DNA of 16,061 nt from JBOGHU01 sp050742255 (GTDB lineage: Bacteria; Actinomycetota; Acidimicrobiia; Acidimicrobiales; CADCSY01): assembly GCA_050742255.1 (NCBI GenBank), contig JBOGHU010000104.1:1-16061 (forward strand), read 5' to 3'. Positions 13,770-16,061 of the stretch are shown piece after piece (position 1 is the first letter of the stretch; every line of letters begins with the position of its first letter). Below the pieces are notes generated by a model. That model was not told the origin of the DNA. It made no database searches and was given only the letters and a program-made list of their open reading frames with translations. Both the position numbers and the translations under genes were made by a program.

Positions 13770-14265
13770 ACAGAGGGCATCGTCCTGGACGGGCCTCGGT
13801 CTGCCCAATGATGCGATCGAGCCGCCGAACGACTGACTCTCCGGCTCTCACAACTCCGAGCAGCCAGCGCCCTAGAACCGTCAACTTGTGGATCGTGAGC
13901 TCGCTTTCGCAGCCACCCATGCCGACGTGATGCTGTTGGTCCAGGACCACGACCCGATCCTGTCGCGACGGCCCCGCTCGACGTCGAACTCCCCTCAGAG
14001 ACAGGCGTGGGCATTCCCATCGACCTACACGTGGGCGACCGGGCGCCGCCCCGGCCGGGCCAACAGGCCGGCAAGAGGACGAGTGCGGCCAGGCCCACGT
14101 GGTGCGGGAACGCAACGAATCGTCCCGTCGCCGGCCGATGGTGGGTACCTGTGCCGCCCAGTGGCGCAGCAACCGGACCCCAAGGGAGGACTTTCCCGGA
14201 CTGGTTGTCCTGTCCGGCCGCCAGAGAGCGGATTGGTAGTTGGCGACCTCTATGCCGAGATCAAG
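13770..14265. other. Gene-free stretch next to ssrA
   Basis: No frame in these 496 bases gives a recognisable product. The long plus-strand frame (13888-14361) runs through antisense tmRNA sequence (its CRESNPGPL segment is the well-known spurious translation of a T arm) and is rejected. The minus-strand frame from 14316 is Arg-rich; a stretch near 13800-13920 (LTIHKLTVLGRWLLGVVRAG) looks faintly protein-like but has no family I recognise. I looked for a second copy of the ssrA 3' end, as an integrated element would leave, and did not see one. Confidence 0.4.
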
Positions 14266-14618
14266 TGGAGGTGCCGGGAGTCGAACCCGGGTCCGCTGAG
14301 CCCTCTGCGCCGGCATCTCCGAGCGCAGCCATCAGCGAGCTTTCGGCCGATGGGACTCTGACGGCTAGTTTCCCGCCGGCCTATCCGGAGTTGTGCTTGA
14401 CCCGGCGGTCCCGGAGCCCCGCCGGGGGCAGCCTGCATTGCGGCGCCCGACACCGGCGAGGCAGGCGCCCACCGGGCGGACGGGCTGCGCTACTTAGGCA
14501 GCCAGTGCGAAGTTGTCTTCGGCACTTGTTGGTTGGTTCCGGCTCTTTAACGAGGACTCCGGAGACCTCGGCTCGCTTCCGGCGCTTCGACACTCAACGT
14601 CGAAACCACGTCACCCCC
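14266..14618 (-). ncRNA. ssrA: tmRNA (SsrA)
   Basis: This RNA rescues stalled ribosomes by acting first as tRNA-Ala, then as a short mRNA. The 5' end GGGGGTG (from 14618) pairs with the 3' CACCTCC (14273-14267) to form the acceptor stem, followed by TGACGTGGTTTCGAC, the conserved tmRNA 5' signature. The T arm CCGGG-TTCGACT-CCCGG lies at the 3' end and the discriminator A is at 14266; CCA is not encoded. The tag frame ends SAEDNFALAA followed by TAA at 14496-14494, and -ALAA is the usual protease-recognition end. The resume codon cannot be fixed by eye; the frame is open further upstream through NQPTS. The length of 353 bases is normal. smpB, its protein partner, lies 269 bases upstream on the same strand. 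Confidence 0.95.
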
Positions 14619-14633
14619 TTGGGGTTGTACCTC

Positions 14634-14639
14634 AGGCTA
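14634..14639 (-). promoter_or_regulatory. Possible -10 element of ssrA
   Basis: On the minus strand TAGCCT (14639-14634) matches TANNNT and would start transcription about eight or nine bases before the mature 5' end, leaving a short leader for RNase P to remove. The same hexamer precedes the radical SAM gene. No convincing -35 box is seen 17 bases upstream, so support is limited. Confidence 0.3.
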
Positions 14640-14766
14640 ACGCTTCCCCATCGTCATCGCATCCCTGTAACGCCGCCAACCCCGGCGCGACCCTCATGAC
14701 AAGACGATCGGAACGCGGAAGTGGGCGCGCCCCCGCCTCCAACCGTCGCAATCCGATCTTCTAGTG

Positions 14767-14796
14767 GAGGGGAGCGGCCTGACCGTCGCTCCCCTC
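14767..14796 (-). terminator. 10-bp GC-rich hairpin downstream of smpB
   Basis: GAGGGGAGCG (14767-14776) and CGCTCCCCTC (14787-14796) are exact complements with a 10-base loop. It lies about 90 bases past the smpB stop and before ssrA on the same strand, so it probably separates the M23-smpB transcript from ssrA. It has no T tract. Confidence 0.5.
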
Positions 14797-14887
14797 AACG
14801 CGTGTCGGCCCATTGGTACCAGCCGGACGAGGACCATCCCCCAGGGCCCCTGCCCCCCACGGTGGAAACCCGGGTTCGCCCTCCACC

Positions 14888-15337
14888 TCAGCGGCCGGCC
14901 CGTCTGATCGCCCGGTCCATCTCCCGCCGCTGCTCCCGCTCCCGGATCGCCTGCCGCTTGTCGTAGCTCCTCTTGCCCCTGCCGAGACCCAACTCCACCT
15001 TGGCCTTCCCCTCCTTGAAGTAGATCCGGAGCGGCACCAGTGTCAGCCCCTGCTCGGCCAGCTTCCCGGCGATGCGGTCGATCTCCCGGCGGTGGAGGAG
15101 CAGCTTGCGGTCTCTCTCCGGGTCGTGGCCGCCGCCGCGGGAGAAGTCGTATGGGGCGATGTAGACGCCGACCAGCCACAACTCCCCGCCCCTCACGTGG
15201 GCGAAAGAGTCCTTGAGGTTCGCCCGCCCGTCCCGCAGGCTCTTCACCTCCGACCCTTGGAGCGCCATCCCGGCTTCGTAGGTCTCGACCAGGTGGTAGT
15301 CGTGCCGGGCACGACGGTTGGACGCAACGACCTTCAT
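14888..15337 (-). CDS. smpB: SsrA-binding protein SmpB
   Basis: SmpB binds the tRNA-like domain of tmRNA and brings it to stalled ribosomes in trans-translation. The 149-residue product starts MKVVASNRRARHDYHLVETY and shows the family core: AGMALQGSEVKSLRDGRANL, KDSFAHVRGGELWLVGVYIAPYD, RKLLLHRREIDRI and GLTLVPLRIYFKEGKAKVELGLGRGK. It ends in the basic tail KRSYDKRQAIREREQRREMDR that enters the empty mRNA channel. The length is normal. Its ATG overlaps the stop of the upstream M23 gene (ATGA), so the two are co-translated. ssrA follows downstream on the same strand. Confidence 0.97.
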   Translation of the reverse strand: MKVVASNRRARHDYHLVETYEAGMALQGSEVKSLRDGRANLKDSFAHVRGGELWLVGVYIAPYDFSRGGGHDPERDRKLLLHRREIDRIAGKLAEQGLTLVPLRIYFKEGKAKVELGLGRGKRSYDKRQAIREREQRREMDRAIRRAGR

Positions 15338-16061
15338 CCGCCGAGGTCCTGCATAGGGTCGACCGGCGATCCCCACACCCGGGGCTCGAAATGAAGTTGG
15401 GGACCGGTGCAGTGCCCCGTGCAGCCGATGTAGCCGACCAGCTCGCCACGCGACACCCGCTGGCCAAACGAGACGGCGATCTGCGACTGGTGGGCGTAGA
15501 GGGTGCTCAGGCCCCCACCATGGTCGATCACCACCGCGTTGCCGTAACCCCCGTAGCTGGTGGCGAGGATCACCGTCCCGTCCCCCGACGCCCCGATGGG
15601 GGCGCCGTGGGCGGCGTCGATGTCGATCCCGGTGTGGAGCTTCCTGGTCCCGAAGATGGGGTGGATGCGCCACCCGAACGGCGACACCACGGGCCCGCCG
15701 ACCGGCCAGGCCAAGGCGCCCGACCCGCCGCTGGCTGCCCCACCTTCGTCCTCCGCTTCCCGCTGGAGTTGGGCGATCTCGTCTTCGAGGCGGGCGGCGT
15801 CTGCCTCCAGTCCCTCCCTGTGCTGCTCGGCCGCCCGGATCTGGGCATCTATGTCGGCCAGCAGCGAATCGGCCTGGGCGTAAGCGGCGTCGGCCTCCGC
15901 CTTGAGGGCCTCCACCACCGCCAGGTTGGCCTCCAGCTCCTCTCGCTGGAGCTCCAGCTCGGCCAGCACCTCCTCAGCTTCCGCCTTGTGGCCCTCGATC
16001 CGGGCCTGTTGGCGCTCCTCCTCCCGCCGGAGAAGCTCCAACGTGTCGAGTAGCTCCGTGC
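15334..16061 (-). CDS. EnvC-like M23/LytM domain protein with coiled coil (5' end outside window)
   Basis: The frame is open to the window edge, so the signal peptide and first part are missing. The visible 242 residues start with a long coiled coil rich in Glu, Ala, Arg and Leu (about 1-115; for example EEVLAELELQREELEANLAV), followed by a LytM domain: GWRIHPIFGTRKLHTGIDID with the zinc-ligand pattern HxxxD, VVIDHGGGLSTLYAHQSQI, and GPQLHFEPRVWG. The usual HLHFE is QLHFE here, so one catalytic His is replaced while the zinc ligands H, D and H remain. Inactive LytM proteins of the EnvC/NlpD type activate amidases during cell separation. In actinobacteria the order ftsE-ftsX-M23-smpB is common, so FtsX would be its membrane partner just off the right edge. 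It overlaps smpB. Confidence 0.88.
   Translation of the reverse strand, partial: TELLDTLELLRREEERQQARIEGHKAEAEEVLAELELQREELEANLAVVEALKAEADAAYAQADSLLADIDAQIRAAEQHREGLEADAARLEDEIAQLQREAEDEGGAASGGSGALAWPVGGPVVSPFGWRIHPIFGTRKLHTGIDIDAAHGAPIGASGDGTVILATSYGGYGNAVVIDHGGGLSTLYAHQSQIAVSFGQRVSRGELVGYIGCTGHCTGPQLHFEPRVWGSPVDPMQDLGG

Noticed and set aside
297..14618. Attachment-site duplications of the tRNA-Arg or ssrA 3' ends
   Set aside because: I looked for second copies of both T-arm/acceptor ends and found none within the window.
13888..14699. Plus-strand frames across the ssrA gene (CRESNPGPL, GVEPGSAEP)
   Set aside because: They translate antisense tmRNA; the T arm and acceptor of ssrA explain them.
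1..16061. CRISPR array or tandem repeat array
   Set aside because: No regularly spaced repeats were seen; the only repeats are the short dyads listed.

Overview
The window is about 70% GC throughout, and its gene set points to a high-GC Actinobacteriota chromosome, plausibly an uncultured Acidimicrobiia-like lineage. The pointers are the M23/smpB/ssrA locus, an Rv2578c-type radical SAM protein, an actinobacterial-style sdhC/sdhD pair, and several starts that look leaderless. The taxonomic placement is inference, because no rRNA or marker alignment is available.

Layout. Positions 1-370 hold three tRNA genes: Lys-CTT and His-GTG on the minus strand and Arg-TCT on the plus strand. Positions 371-5562 are a scar region of broken genes joined end to end. 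They are a tyrosine-integrase C-terminal fragment (about 751-950), an inverted-repeat cluster (954-1039), the front two thirds of a recombinase-in-trio-like tyrosine recombinase (1099-1727), the back two thirds of a DUF499 ATPase with one frameshift (1728-3832), and an MMPL/RND transporter that lacks its N-terminus and carries two compensating frameshifts (3829-5562). Each partner stops or starts in mid-domain. Either the region was built by mobile-element insertion and deletion beside tRNA-Arg, or some joins are assembly artefacts.

Positions 5811-12425 look like intact chromosomal genes: a lipase maturation factor family membrane protein (minus), serS, a 40-residue membrane peptide overlapping sdhC, sdhC, sdhD (with no sdhA/sdhB following), a Fur-family regulator (minus), a membrane-anchored zinc-ribbon/PQQ-type propeller protein, and a radical SAM protein. 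Positions 12511-13727 hold a four-helix membrane protein and a RHH/MazF-type toxin-antitoxin pair whose antitoxin has an in-frame TGA. After a gene-free stretch (13770-14265), the minus strand carries ssrA (tmRNA), smpB and the end of an EnvC-like M23/LytM protein. ssrA and smpB are the two parts of the trans-translation ribosome rescue system. The M23-smpB order matches the ftsE-ftsX-M23-smpB arrangement known in actinobacteria, so ftsX probably lies just beyond the right edge.

I do not see a clearly new multi-gene system. The observations most worth a second look are the nonsense codon in the antitoxin upstream of an intact toxin, the repeated TANNNT-plus-6-to-10-nt pattern at gene starts (including a serS stop codon that forms part of the next promoter), the small membrane peptide coupled to sdhCD, and the chain of truncated genes around the DUF499 relic.
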